A DNA stretch of 64,000 bases from Tricholomella constricta (taxonomy: Eukaryota > Basidiomycota > Agaricomycetes > Agaricales > Lyophyllaceae): contig JAACJP010000069.1 of the NCBI GenBank assembly GCA_013368375.1, forward strand, positions 40,963 through 104,962, in the 5' to 3' direction. The translations under genes and the position numbers were made by a program. The notes below the pieces were generated by a model. The model was not told where the DNA came from. It did no database searches and was given only the letters and a program-made list of their open reading frames with translations. Each line of letters starts with the position of its first letter. The first letter of the stretch is position 1. Positions 41,971-53,780 of the stretch are shown piece by piece.

Positions 41971-44513
41971 CCTGATCTGTGGTATAGTCGAGGGCTCGTA
42001 TTGCAGGACTAGAGGTGACCGCCTCCTTGAGGGTATCCATCGCTCTTTGGTGTTCGTCCTTCCATTCGAAGACGACGTCCTTCTTCGTCAGCTCGACTAG
42101 AGGAAACACGGTCTCTGCGAAGTCGTGAATCCAGACCCGAACCGTACCAGCCATCCCCAAGAATCCCCTTACATCGCTCGTTGTCTTGCACACCGGCCAC
42201 GTCTCCACCTTCACCACCTTTCCCCGATCCGGTACCCTTCCCTCATACGTCGACAACTGCCCCACCACCATCAACTCCTCCACGCACAACTGCAACTTCG
42301 GCGCCGATACCGTCGCTCCCGCGTGCTTCAGCCGATGCAAAATCCTGTTCAGATCCTCCACATGTGCCTGTACAAACTCCCATACCTCCTCATTCTCCTT
42401 CGTCACTTTATACCCTCCACTCTCTGTCTCCATCCTCATTTTCCCTCCCAGTACCGTAATGTCGTCGGAAAAATTTGGTGCAATCTTCGTCTTATCTTGC
42501 AAAATGAATGCGACATTATTGTGGAAGACCTGTAGTGATCCTGTCCATCCTTGCGGAAGAACCATTAGGCAGTGAGTACCAAGTGGGGTGTCGAAAGTTG
42601 TAAGGTCTCGCGACGCAGGATGAAGGGTTTGATGGTCATACCTGACGAAGAGGTCCAGGCCCGAGTATATTGCGCGCCCGGAACACTGCTTGGCGTACTG
42701 ATCGACAAGGGGCGGTTGGGCGGAGTCTTTGACGGTCACTGCATTCAACGGTCCCAGATTATGGACGATACGCACTTTCCCATCTTTCTTCACGACACAG
42801 AACCATTGATGTCGGTACGAACTGTTCGACGGTTCGTATACCCCCGCAGCGACCTTCTTTCTGATCAACTCGATTACGTCCTCTCGTATCCCCAGTGGAA
42901 TGGGTAAACTCTTCCGCGCCCACGGTACATGCTCCACCACCGGCGAGAAGTAGTCGTCCCAAAACCACCCTTTCTCTGGCTCTTCCCATGCCAGCGCCAT
43001 CTCATTCGCCATCAATACCACCGCCACTAGCTTCCTTTCTTCCTCCCAAAGAAACTTGTTCCTCATCAACCCCAACGCGTCCATCCGAACCTGCATCAAC
43101 CGAACCCCGGGTATAAAATCTGATGGATATGTTGGAAGTATCGGTAAGGTCTTCAGTGGGTCTTCTGGGAACCGGCAATAGATTTTCGCATACTCGGGCA
43201 TTGTCGTCGGTATCGGTAGAATTTTATTGGCGACTTTCTTGTAGACCAATGTACGCGCGATCGGATCGATTTTGAACGTTGATGTCATCAGGATATTGAT
43301 CGCTGTCGGACCGATACATGCGAGATCAGGTAAGGCCGAGACACTTGTGATTGGTGGCTGTGTCAGGATCACCGGCTCGGTATCCTGACGTCTTCCTTCT
43401 TCCCTCCATGCTGCCGCAACATCTCCCACACAGTTGAACGCCATCACTCTTCCACCCGTCGGTCTCTCTTTCGTCGTCACTGTCTTCAATTGTCCCCTGT
43501 TCACCGGATCCTGTAATGTCACCAACACCCCATCATCTGTCTCGATCTTTGCCAACCGCACGCCACGCTGCCACGGCCGCCCAAGCAAAAGTTGATAAGG
43601 TGCGTTTGGAACGACGTACGCATGGGCCCATGTCTTCATCCCGTTCACCACAATCTCCATATATTCCACACACCCCATCATCGCCTCTTTCGATCTGTTT
43701 GCCGTCTCCATTACCATCAACCTTTCCTTGTTGACTGATAACCCCAACTCCTCCCACAGATCTCTCCTTACCACCACTATCTCCGACCCTTCGTCCAGTA
43801 GCGCATCAACCTTCCTTCCCTCGATCTCCACTCCTAAGTCCCGTAACGAGGTTGCGTATTCCAGTTCGATGCCTGGTGAGTGAATCCTCGTACAAAATGC
43901 AGCCGCCATTGCGTGTTGGATCACCGGATTGGGTACGTGCACTGTTCGTGAGTTCTCTACTATTTCCTTCCTGAGATCGCCGCTGAGGGAAAGTAAGTCT
44001 CCGACCGTGACGTTTGGGACTATCGCTTCGAGGATTCGTCGGTGGAATTTCTGAGGTGCAGCGGGGTCGGCAGCCTTGGACTCGTAGGTGTACGCGGGCT
44101 GTTGGGGAATGATATTCTGTAAGTAATCCTTCGTTTCACCGCTCGCCTCTCCCTCCTTCATTTGTCCTTTGACGGTATTCTTGGTATTATTTGTTTCTTC
44201 TTTCTCTTCCTCTATGATGGTGTACTTGTTTATTCCCTCTGTTCCTTTCGCCCTGTTCTTGTCGTTCGTCTTTGTCGTCGAGTCGTTCTCTTGTTGATCC
44301 TTGCCTTTCCTTCCTTTAGATCTCGTTGCGTACGCGACCTCTACGCTCTCCCGCTCCAACTCTTTGATCGCTCCCCACACTACCTCTTCCTCATCTCCGC
44401 TATCCTCGTTATGCCACTCCCCTCCATCTGTACCTGTCTCTAGGTGTCCATTCCTCGCCGAACCTCCGCCCTTATCCTTCATCATCTCTTCTACTTCCTG
44501 AATAATCGCGTGC
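41970..44513 (-). pseudogene. Gypsy protease and reverse transcriptase, 5'-truncated
   Basis: A long frame enters from the neighbouring LTR and reads an acidic/Lys-rich gag-like remnant. A protease-like region follows with LLDEGSEIVVVRRDLWEELG, Asp-Glu-Gly where most retropepsins have Asp-Ser/Thr-Gly. RT blocks are YRHQWFCVVKKDGKVRIVHN, GRAIYSGLDLFVRYDHQTLH, MVLPQGWTGSLQVFHNNVAF and FSDD in place of the usual Y-x-D-D. Next come the LGMAGTVRVWIHDF connection and VVFEWKDEHQRAMDTL, start of RNase H, before the frame is lost near 41970. Whether the RT and protease variants are family traits or decay is not clear from one copy. Confidence 0.8.
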
Positions 44514-44747
44514 TGTAACGGTTGTACGGGGTTGGGGGATCCTTGCGAGACACCAGACACGTTAAGCTAGACCAATCTGTGGGATTCTGCTAAGTACGTG
44601 TACAGGGTGAAGGTGCAAAGGATTATCTAAGCATAAACTGTACAGGACATTTATATACGCATAACAAAGATGGTCGTGCATTACCAGAAGGTAATGCCAA
44701 ACAGGTCGCGTCTCAATATAGACGTATTGTAACGCGCCGTCGTTACA
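44514..44747 (-). repeat. 3' LTR of the 10.4-kb chromovirus
   Basis: 234 bp, tips TGTAACGG and CGTTACA. It looks identical to 54721-54954 on direct comparison. Confidence 0.95.
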
Positions 44748-44901
44748 CACCCCCCTTTGAGATCAATGTATGATCTCAGCAGATGGATGTGCATGGTTAT
44801 TATTATAAGTACAAAGCGTGAGTATACAACTCCCGCTCAATTAGTGATCGCGTATGTATTTCGACGACTACCATGACTGTGGCGTACACTCGACGTTGTC
44901 G

Positions 44902-47468
44902 TTAAGCCTTCTCGACTACATCCATCGCATGGTCATCAGAAGCGTTAGCCTCTGGTAGAAGGACCAGTGGTGCAGATGAACTAGATGGAGCAGAGGGTGC
45001 TGGCGACGTAGTGGACTCGATAGTTGGGAGCGGAGGACCTTCCACCATAGGTGGTGGCGCAGACGGGTCAGTGGTATCGTTAAACACCAGATCGCCGTCG
45101 TAGAGTACAGTAGCTTCGCGGTCACGTCCGGTGATGAATTTCATCGACGTGATGTCGTATCCTACAGGGTGTAGGCCGCGAGCATGCGCAGTGTCCAGTC
45201 CTCGCTCTTTCTCGCAGTCGAGTAGTACGTGGAGTCTAGCGATATCATCGCGAGTCGGCTGTCGCCATCCATCCCATTGAGGGATGGCCGGGGGTATCCC
45301 GTAATGACATAGCCGAACAAGTCGGTCGTCGTCCACATTGTCGTATAGTGTACGATCAATTGTGGTTCCCGTATAATGCGCATCCAAGTAGTGGAGGCCG
45401 TAGGGATAGGCGTGATCAATCCAAGCGACGGGTAGTCGATTGGCAAGAAGAGTACGGATTACGTCCGTTTCGGTTAAGTTGGCGGCATGCTCCTCAGGAA
45501 GAGCTAAGCGACCAAAGCTTGCCGTAGAAGGTAAGTGGTCGGGGATGCGATCCAATGGGTGAATGGCATTCCACGAGTCCACCGCTTCTCGATAGAGGTT
45601 CGGTCGAGCAATGATCATGGCGTATAGGCGCATGAATGCGACACGAGATGCGGCTCGGGTAGGGCTCATGGCACGACCAAGGGCGTACCCGACCACAGTG
45701 CGGAAGTGGATCGAGAAGTTATAGTCGATCACTAGACCGCTGTATACGTTGTCTAGGCCTGGCCTTCCGTGGTGTACAATATATTGTCCCCACACGTTGA
45801 AGTCCAGGGCTTGCGATACCGATGGTATGGGTAAACCCGCACCTCGGGTTCGAGGGTTGCGCGCTGAAGTGGACAATACTCCAGCGGGCGGTGGTAACAC
45901 AGGTCGTGTCCACGCAGCGTCATCGCGTATCGATGGTTTGTGAGCCGGATCGAAGTATTCTCGTTGAAGGATAAACTTCATAGTCCGGTCTCTGTGGGGT
46001 TCGGCATATCGTGAAGCGATACGATAGAAGTCCCAGAGTAGGTAGTGGGCTTCCACACGTTCGGTATCCATGTTGAAGTTATCGTCACGGAAATGAACCA
46101 GATTGCGGATGTCTCGAGGGGACATAGGGAACCCACGAGGTGCACACTTGTACAAAGGTGAGCCTGTCGCATTGAATGCGGTTTTGTGTTCACGTTCGTA
46201 TTCTAGAGCGCGACTAGCGCTCTGAGAGGCAAACACCGTATTACTGTACGGTGACCAGTACAGGCGTCGGTGAAGTAGTCCACCAAACGCGTTGTGGCGT
46301 TCGGGAGTACCATTGATGTGTAGTACGCCAATAGTATCTGGAATGCGTCCGACGAATGTCTCGAAGTTATACTTCAAGCGCTCGTTGGCTTCTCGGTCTG
46401 CAGCAAGGCGGTCGCGGCGGACTGAGGCGTTGTGCTTCATTCGTAAGCTACGCTCGTCGGCGGTTTCGCTTGCTGGTTCCTCCTTCAGCGTACCGATGGT
46501 AGAGGGCTCTACAGTCTCTTGCATCGGTTCATCGGCAGGCGAGCTAGCATCGACCAATCGTACATCGTCGACGGGCATCTGCTCGGGCACCGCAAAGGCC
46601 TGACGTATCGTAAGTACAATACGTCCAGCATCAATGTGCGGAGGTACGCCAAGAGGAAAGGGTACCTCAATAGTGGGGATCACTAGAGGTACTTTGGCGG
46701 CGCTTGTGGGCGCAGATCCTATTTCTTGCGCTGGCGCCGTGGACTGCACCGATGTGGGTGCGGTCTGAGGACCCTGCGTCCGACTACGCTTGTCGGTATA
46801 AGGCATCGCGTTCGGCGATGCGGGGCGCTTACGTAGCGCGCGTTGCAGCTCCTCGGTGATGTGGCGTTTAGCCATAGTTTGCTGGTCAACTTCTCGTTGA
46901 AGGCGGTCAATGGTGTCGAGTAGTTGTCCTATCACGACCCTTGCCATTCCATCATGGATAAAGTCGACTACAAAGTCGGGTGCTACTCCGACGGTCTCGA
47001 GGCGGTTGAATATACCGTCTCGAGTATTTCCGTGAGAGTTCGAGGGATTTCCTTCCTTCTCTTCGACGGCTCGTTCACCCCCCTTTGGGCGGTGTGGTTT
47101 GTTACCACCACGCTGTTGTGAGGGGCGTCCCATCTCGACGCTTCTGTTCTTAGCATCAGGCAGCTGTCCAGGCTCGAGTTGCCCTGCTCCATGTCCATCG
47201 ACATCCATTGGGGCGTGCAGGCGCTCAACGGCGGGTCCAGGAGCAGGCGGCCTGTGGTGGAAGGATTCTGTCCTTCGAACGGCTGATAGCTTGGTACCAT
47301 TACTGGCTGGAGTGGAGACTGTGCTTGGTTTTGCGGTTGCGTAATTTGTTGCGCATGTTGTACGCGTGAATTACTCGTAGCGCTGCGGTTATTGCGACCG
47401 CGGCGTCCACGCGTTCCTCCCCCTCTTGAGTTTCCTCGAAAACTCATTGATTCTTGTCCAGATGACAT
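44902..47468 (-). CDS. Passenger ORF of the 10.4-kb chromovirus, unknown function
   Basis: The ORF lies between pol (stop at 47610) and the 3' LTR, where env or accessory genes sit in other retroelements. An ATG at 47208 opens 768 uninterrupted codons to 44902. A second frame from the ATG at 47468 (MSSGQESMSFRGNSRGGGTR, Gly/Arg-rich) overlaps it in the other register; both are open from about 47365 to 47208, so the true N-terminus may join them by a -1 shift or the split may be decay. Features: a likely coiled coil (LLDTIDRLQREVDQQTMAKR), a basic KRPASPN...KRSRTQ stretch that could be a nuclear signal, Pro/Thr-rich linkers, then a compact region (RLYWSPYSNTVFASQSASRA, HRDRTMKFILQREYFDPAHK, FNVWGQYIVHHGRPGLDNVY). 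There is no signal peptide or membrane segment, so an envelope role is unlikely. The function is unknown. Confidence 0.75.
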
Positions 47469-47609
47469 TAGGTGCGATTTTTAGTGATAGTGGTAGTGCA
47501 CAAGGGGGCAGAGAGAGAATTTTTCGCTCCCCCGATCGGAGCTCCACTCGATCGAAGTGATCGAGTCCAGCCACGCTGTGGCTGTGTGGCGCACATTGCA
47601 TGCCACACC

Positions 47610-50600
47610 TCAGCGCAGCTTTGCGAGCTGCGATATACGCTTCACCCCCTGGAGCTCGAGGTATCTATCGAGAGCTGCCAGGGATTCGCAATGTTCACGC
47701 GGCTCCCACGTAGTGTCCCCCAGGGACCATCGAACTTGAAATTCAATGGCGCCCGCGGACCACCTATGTCCCAGAATCTCCTCGACGAACCACTCGTGGT
47801 CGTCTGGTGCACCAAAGTCGTAAGGCTCTGGGTGCGCTCGATTCGGGAACAGTGCGTCCTCCATAGCGTAATACGGTCTCAGCACGGAAACATGGAATTT
47901 CGCGTGCAGGCGTCGCTGCTGAAGCGCGGAGGGCAATTCCAACGTATAATTGGATGTTTCTGGCTCCGCCTTCAATACACGATATGGCCCCACGAACTTG
48001 GGGCACAACTTGCGTGCTCTACCCTTTGGAAGATTTAAGTTCTTCGTAGATAGGTAAACTAAATCGCCAGTGCTAATCTTAGGATCATCACTCCGGCGTT
48101 TATTCGCATTCAGCGCTTGGAATACGCGGGCCTCGATAATAGCATCGTGGGCTTCCGCGAGATTCGAAAGGGCTTGTTCTGCGAATCGGCGAATACCCCG
48201 AGGAATCACATTATCACTGCGAATTTCCTTGATCATGGAGGGCATGTATCCGCTGTTGAGTTCGAATGGCGCGTATTTGGTTGTCTCCGATATACTCGCA
48301 TTAAGTGCGAACTCGGTCATATCTACGCGATCGACCCAGTCTTTCTGGTCGTGGCGCACCACAGTACGGAATATTTGTCCGATACTGCGGTTTGCACGCT
48401 CAGTCTGTCCATCCGTTTGAGGATGAAACGATGTGGACATGAGCAGTTTCGATCCAAGGATCTTGTGAAGTTCTCGCCACCATTTGGAGGTGAACTTCGA
48501 GTCCCTATCGCTCACGATGGAACTAGGAAGACCATGCAGACGAACAATCTCGCGCATGTATATCCAGGACAATTCCGACGCGGTCATGCGCGTATGTACT
48601 GGAATTAAATGCACCATGCTCGTCATGCGGCACATAATAACCCACAGGTAATTATAGCCTTTTGATTCAGGGAACGGGCCAATGGAGTCCCATGGTTTAA
48701 TGGGCACTGGTAGCGAATGTATTTTGCCAGCAGGTTTTTGATTCAAACCCTTGGCTCGCTGACATGACTCACAAGTTTGACAGAACTTGCGAACTTCTGC
48801 GGTAATGGTGGGCCACCAGTACCAGCGTCGGAGGTATTCCGTGGTACGCTGGGCTCCAAAGTGTCCAACGGACGTATGTGCTTGTTCTATGAGTTGAGTG
48901 ATCAATTTACGATCACGAGGAACACATAGAACTTCTACGCCGGCTGGATTCGTTGTCCAAATTAACGCATCTCGGTGTGTAAAATGCGTGAATTCACCGG
49001 GCTTGTCCATTATTACCGTGAACAATTTATCGGTTTTGTAACCTTTCCGTACTACCTCCAGGAATGAAGCATCGCCATTCCGTGGGTGTAGGTCTGGACG
49101 CAGCGCCGGTGCGGGCTGTTGAAACAATGCCTCGCCCAACGTTTGTTCGCGTTCTGAAGGAGCCCCATCCGGTTGTTGACCGGTCGAGGATTCAGACTGT
49201 ACGGTAGGTCGCTGAAACTCTTCCAGGATGGCGGCTTCGATTTCTCGATCCTCACGCCGTTCCTGGAGGCGGCGACTACGCCTCACTTCCACGTCCTGCA
49301 TGGCTCGAATTTCAATAACTCGTTCAGCCACTTCTTGCAGTCGTGAAGGTGGGAGATCCTCTCCGTCTGGATCTATTCGCGCGTCAGCGCGTACATAGTC
49401 GTTGACGCTCTGCACCTCATTAGGTGCGTCTCCTTCAAAGTAGCGGGATAAGCAATCAGCTACTTTGTTCAGTTCTCCTTTTACATATGTAATGTCAAAG
49501 GTGAACCGAGACATATAATCGTTCCAGCGTCGTTGACGCGGTGACAGATTTACTTGAGTTTTGAAGAACTCTAGCGCTTTATGGTCTGTGATTACATGGA
49601 TATTGTAACCAACCAATTTATCTTCCCATTTTAATAGGGCTTCTAGAATCGCACGAGTTTCGAGCTCGTGTACAGCATAATTTTGCTGAGCGCTCGTGAA
49701 CTTCTTCGACATGAACCCAGCGGGCTAACATGTCTGCCAAGTGGGTCCTTGGCCGTACATGGCTCCGACGCCGGTCTTCGAGGCATCGCATATAAGCCAT
49801 ATAGGGTCTTTATTCTTAACGTCTATAGGCTGTATGACTGGTGTCCTACAACATATTTGTTTTATCATTTGAAAACACCGATCATGGATCGGTCTCCAAT
49901 GAAACGGCAACCCGTTTTGCGTCATGGACATGAGGGGTCCCGTATACGCAGTAATATCAGGTAGGAAGTTACCCAAGTAATTTACTAGTCCGACGAACCG
50001 CTGAATATCATTATATGATCGTGGTGTTCGCCATTCGCGTATGCGGCTTAGTTTATCGACATCAGGGTGTATACCGCGATCGTCGATAATGTGTCCAAGG
50101 CAATCAACGCGTTCAGCGTATAATTCGCATTTCTTCCATTTCAGATACAAAGAAGCAGCTCTGAGTCTCTCGAATACTATTCGTAGGTGTTTCTCATGCT
50201 CTTCTATCGATTCTGAAAAGATAAAGATATCATCCAGGTAGACATGCATGAATCTACCAATCAAGTCTCGAAAGGTCGACGTCATGAGTCTCTGGAATGT
50301 GGCAGGTGCGTTGCAGTCACCTATTTGCATTATATTGCTGACATAGGTGCCGGCGATAGTCGCAAAGGCTGTTTTATGTACATCCTCTGGTCGTATACGC
50401 ACTTGCTCATAGGTGTCGGTTAGATCAATTTTTGATCTAATCTTCGCCCGTGCCACATCTTCCCGAATAATTTCTTGATCGGGTAGTGGCGTCACGTCTT
50501 TCACGGTGTTATCGTTCCGTTGACGTGCATCTAGTGCAGTTCGTAGCGAACCATCTTTCTTCGGTATGCACAGTAGTGGGGCTGCTTGGCTGACGGACCG

Positions 50601-53600
50601 TGGCTCCCACCACTTAGCATCCACATAGCGGTTTATCTTCGCGTGGAATTCTTCTCTCAGCGAATTTGGGCACCGCGGTAAGTGATAGTGATACCGTGCA
50701 TTCTCATCGATTAAATGAATCTCATGGTTAACTTCCCTCCACGGTGGTAACGTGTTAGGAGTTCCGTTCACCATATCTTGAAACTCATCATGCCATTGCT
50801 GACGTAGGCGGGGATAATCTTCAGTAGTGAGTTTACTTTTGATTTTTGTATTCCCATCCTTTTGTCGCTTCCCTTCCGTGGTTGGTTTCTCATACCTATC
50901 GCGGAGGGCTTGTATCCGTTCTTCCGTCTCGTCTGGTACTTCCAGTCGTACTTGTCGTGACTGTGGCGTACTTCCTGTAGTACTACCAGCTATTGTCCCG
51001 ACGTATACTGACGGTTCGGATATCTCGTCTGGGCGCGCATTGCGATATATCTCGCCTTGAGGCGCTTGGACTCGCGTATATGCACGCATGGACGCAATTA
51101 CCTCGTTCCATTCAAATGGCATTCGAGGATCGTACGCCCAATCGACGTGCGGATGTGGTACAGGTCGATCCCAAAATGTTCGCTTGGGTTTCTCCTGCGC
51201 CACTTGTGGCGACACTTGTGGTTCCGGTAATTCTACCTTCTCCTCAGTGCTATCCAAATTATCGATTTGCGAAGATTTGGGTTCTTTGTGCTGCATTTTG
51301 TGCGTTTTGTCTTTCTTTTCATACTCGGTTGACCCTTTCTCCCCCTGAAGAGTATCTATATACTCTTCCTCGCTCATCAGTAGACATGGCGCGTCCGATG
51401 GAAGACTATGCAGTTTGTGCACCTCTTCCTCCGGAACGTCTTCTACTGTGACTCGTGGGAGTCAATCCCGGGGTTTATCCGTGGTACGATAGCGGCGCAG
51501 CCGTCCATCAGTATCCCGGAGGTCTACCTTCGTGGCTTCGGTTGATACACCGTTGACCACAACTGTATTTGTCGCGAAATCAAGGATAACTCCATGCTTT
51601 CGCATAAACGGTGTACCGATAATCATGTCATATCGGTCAAAGTTTGCTATATCGACATACAGCTTTTCTTCAGATCCGTGTGTTTTAACTAACGCATCAG
51701 ACCCAAAGTTCACTGTCGAGCGACTTCCAATCGTTCCCAATTGCAGCGTTATCGGTGCATCCAACGGATACACGCGCAGTCCCGCTACCTGGGAGAATGC
51801 CGGGGTTACGCCCGTAGTTGTACTACCCGAGTCCCATAGCGTCCACGCGTCGTGTCCGCCTACATTGACATATGTGGCCAAACACTCCTTGTCGTCGCGC
51901 TTATGCACTGGGCGAGCCTTAGCTACTTTCGATGCGCGAAGATGTACTTTGCGCATCTTTATCTGGCGAGTTTCATCCAACGGTAATGCCGTTATCGCCC
52001 TCAGGACTTCAGTCTCGCTGTCTCGGGAGTAGTAGTCATTATCATAGACATCGACCTCAATGAGTTCATCGCTGTCGCTGTCTACCAACGACTCAGGTGG
52101 ATTATCCGCTTCATTAGCAGAGGTATGTCCACTCTCGTCATCAGCCTCATTCTCCTGATCCATGTCCGAATCATCGTCCTCTTCATCAACTGCGGTCCGA
52201 GCTGCTCGTATCTGAGCACGCACGGGGTACGGTTTCTGTTTACATTCTCTCGAGTAATGACCTTTCTTTCCGCATTTGTAGCAGATGACATCTGCCGCTG
52301 GTGACGGATTCGGTGTCGGAGATGAATGCAGTTGGGGGCGTTCCAACTGTCTATTGGGTGGCGCACCCGAGTTCGGGTCGGGGCGTGCTTGCACTCCCAC
52401 CTTTCCTCCTCGTCCACGCAGTGGCGTAGCCACCACTCTCGCGTGTAGTCCTTCTGCTAAGGCGGACTTGCGAATGAAAGTGGTACCGATTCGCCCACCT
52501 CCGCGGGGCCTCGAAGATGTTACTTCGGGATTCCGGCGTGAACGACGGCGTGAGTTTCGAGCAAGGTAATGCGCAGCTGTCTTAGAGGCAGACTCATACG
52601 CCTTCGCCTCGGAGACAAACTCATCGACTATATTTATCTCAGGTGACAATCCACCTTCCTTAATTAGGGCAACGAGCATATCTTTGGGTAAACCTTACAG
52701 GAAGGTATCACGCACGGTGTATTCGTCTGGGAACACAGCCATATTTTGTGCGTGGTCCATGAGCTCGTCATAAAACCCTTGGACTCCGATGCTCTCATTA
52801 TAAGTAGCATCGTAGAAGTCCTCTCGTGCATCCTGCATTGTTGACGGCTGTACAAAGCGATCATACAATCCAAGAATGATGTCTTCAAACGTCCAATGAC
52901 ATTGACGACGGTTTACATGAACGACGTGGCGCTGGTACCATGTCTTAGCTTCTCCTCTGAGAAACTCTGGTACAACGAGCACGCGTTCACGGTCGCGTTC
53001 GTCGCCACCATACTGGCATGCGGCTAAATGAACGCACACGTCCGTTAGCCACCTTTCAAGGTCGCTAAACTTGGTTCCTCCAGCGTATGGAGTTATAGTT
53101 TTGGACGCGTCAGATCGCCTCAATTTACTACCCTCGGGAAGTTGCAGGCGTGTACCGAGTTGTTCTTCTAGCAGCGCTTTCAAGCGTACATGCATAGAAT
53201 CTCGGTGTTGTTCCACGGCTTCAGCGACTCCGGGGTTTCGGGAAGTCGACCGCACTTGCGGAGGCATCGAGAACCCACGCCCAGGGGTTTCACTTGATCT
53301 ACCTGGGTTTCGTGATATAGGGTTCACGACGCTCATTCCCCTACCGCGTCCACGAGCATTGGTAAAATGCGTACGAACTACGGGAGTCTCATGAGGAGGT
53401 CGATCTCTAGCAAATGTTTGCTGTTGATCACGTCCCTGCAGGTGCTCATCGTAGGGGGCACTCTGCACATTATTATCCTGTTCGTGAGGTTGTCCAATCG
53501 ACTCGAAATAAATACTCTTCATTTGGTCGACGGGCTGACGTCCGATAAAGATCACTCCCTGGTCATCGTAAACCGAATGACCCTGTTGCTGCAAGTCTCG

Positions 53601-53780
53601 ATCCCGCTCGCGCTGGAGGGCGACTCTGTCTGCCCACGAGTCTGCCATTGGGTATCGACGGGATGCATTCCCAGGGACTTGTATCACAGGCGGTGATGTC
53701 TCAGTTGTGAACCGTAGTGTTTGAGCAGGCGCAGGCCTTTCCTCAAATCGGTTTGACGCCGTCGTGTGTTTCATCCACAC
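47610..53780 (-). pseudogene. Gag-pol of the 10.4-kb chromovirus, three in-frame stops
   Basis: One frame spans capsid to chromodomain with no frameshift but stops at 52695-52697 (TAA), 51462-51464 (TGA) and 49725-49727 (TAG). Order: capsid (FLRGEAKTWYQRHV, VQGFYDELMDHA), knuckle CYKCGKKGHYSREC, protease LWDSGSTTTGVTPAF, RT (CIPKKDGSLRTALDARQRND, MQIGDCNAPATFQRLM, YLDD), RNase H (LICDASKTGVGAMYGQ, HELETRAILEALLKWEDKL), integrase (HAHTSVGHFGAQRTTEYLRR-type HHCC region, SIVSDRDSKF, SFHPQTDGQTERANRS) and a chromodomain-like end (FVEEILGHRW...TTWEPREH). Integrase reads KPWDSIGPFPESKG: the block with the first catalytic Asp (usually MDF after W-x-S-I) is missing, an in-frame deletion. Two stops fall inside folded domains, so programmed readthrough is unlikely. 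Confidence 0.9.

Larger units (their letters stand above)
39644..44513 (-). mobile_element. 5'-truncated Ty3/gypsy element with one LTR
   Basis: A minus-strand gypsy copy of a different family from the chromoviruses here. Its 3' LTR is 39644-39990, preceded on its strand by a purine tract ending GTGAGGGGGAGA, then integrase, RNase H, RT and protease upstream to 44513. There the LTR of the 10.4-kb element begins and the rest of the copy is missing. No chromodomain was seen. Frameshifts inactivate it. Confidence 0.88.

Noticed and set aside
44514..44560. Start of the gypsy protease-RT frame inside the neighbouring LTR (MSGVSQGSPNPVQPL)
   Set aside because: These codons come from the LTR of the 10.4-kb element, which happens to be open in this frame; they are not part of the gypsy protein.
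44902..47208. Passenger ORF as a retroviral envelope gene
   Set aside because: Its position fits, but no signal peptide, transmembrane helix or cleavage-type site is visible and the N-terminus is highly charged.
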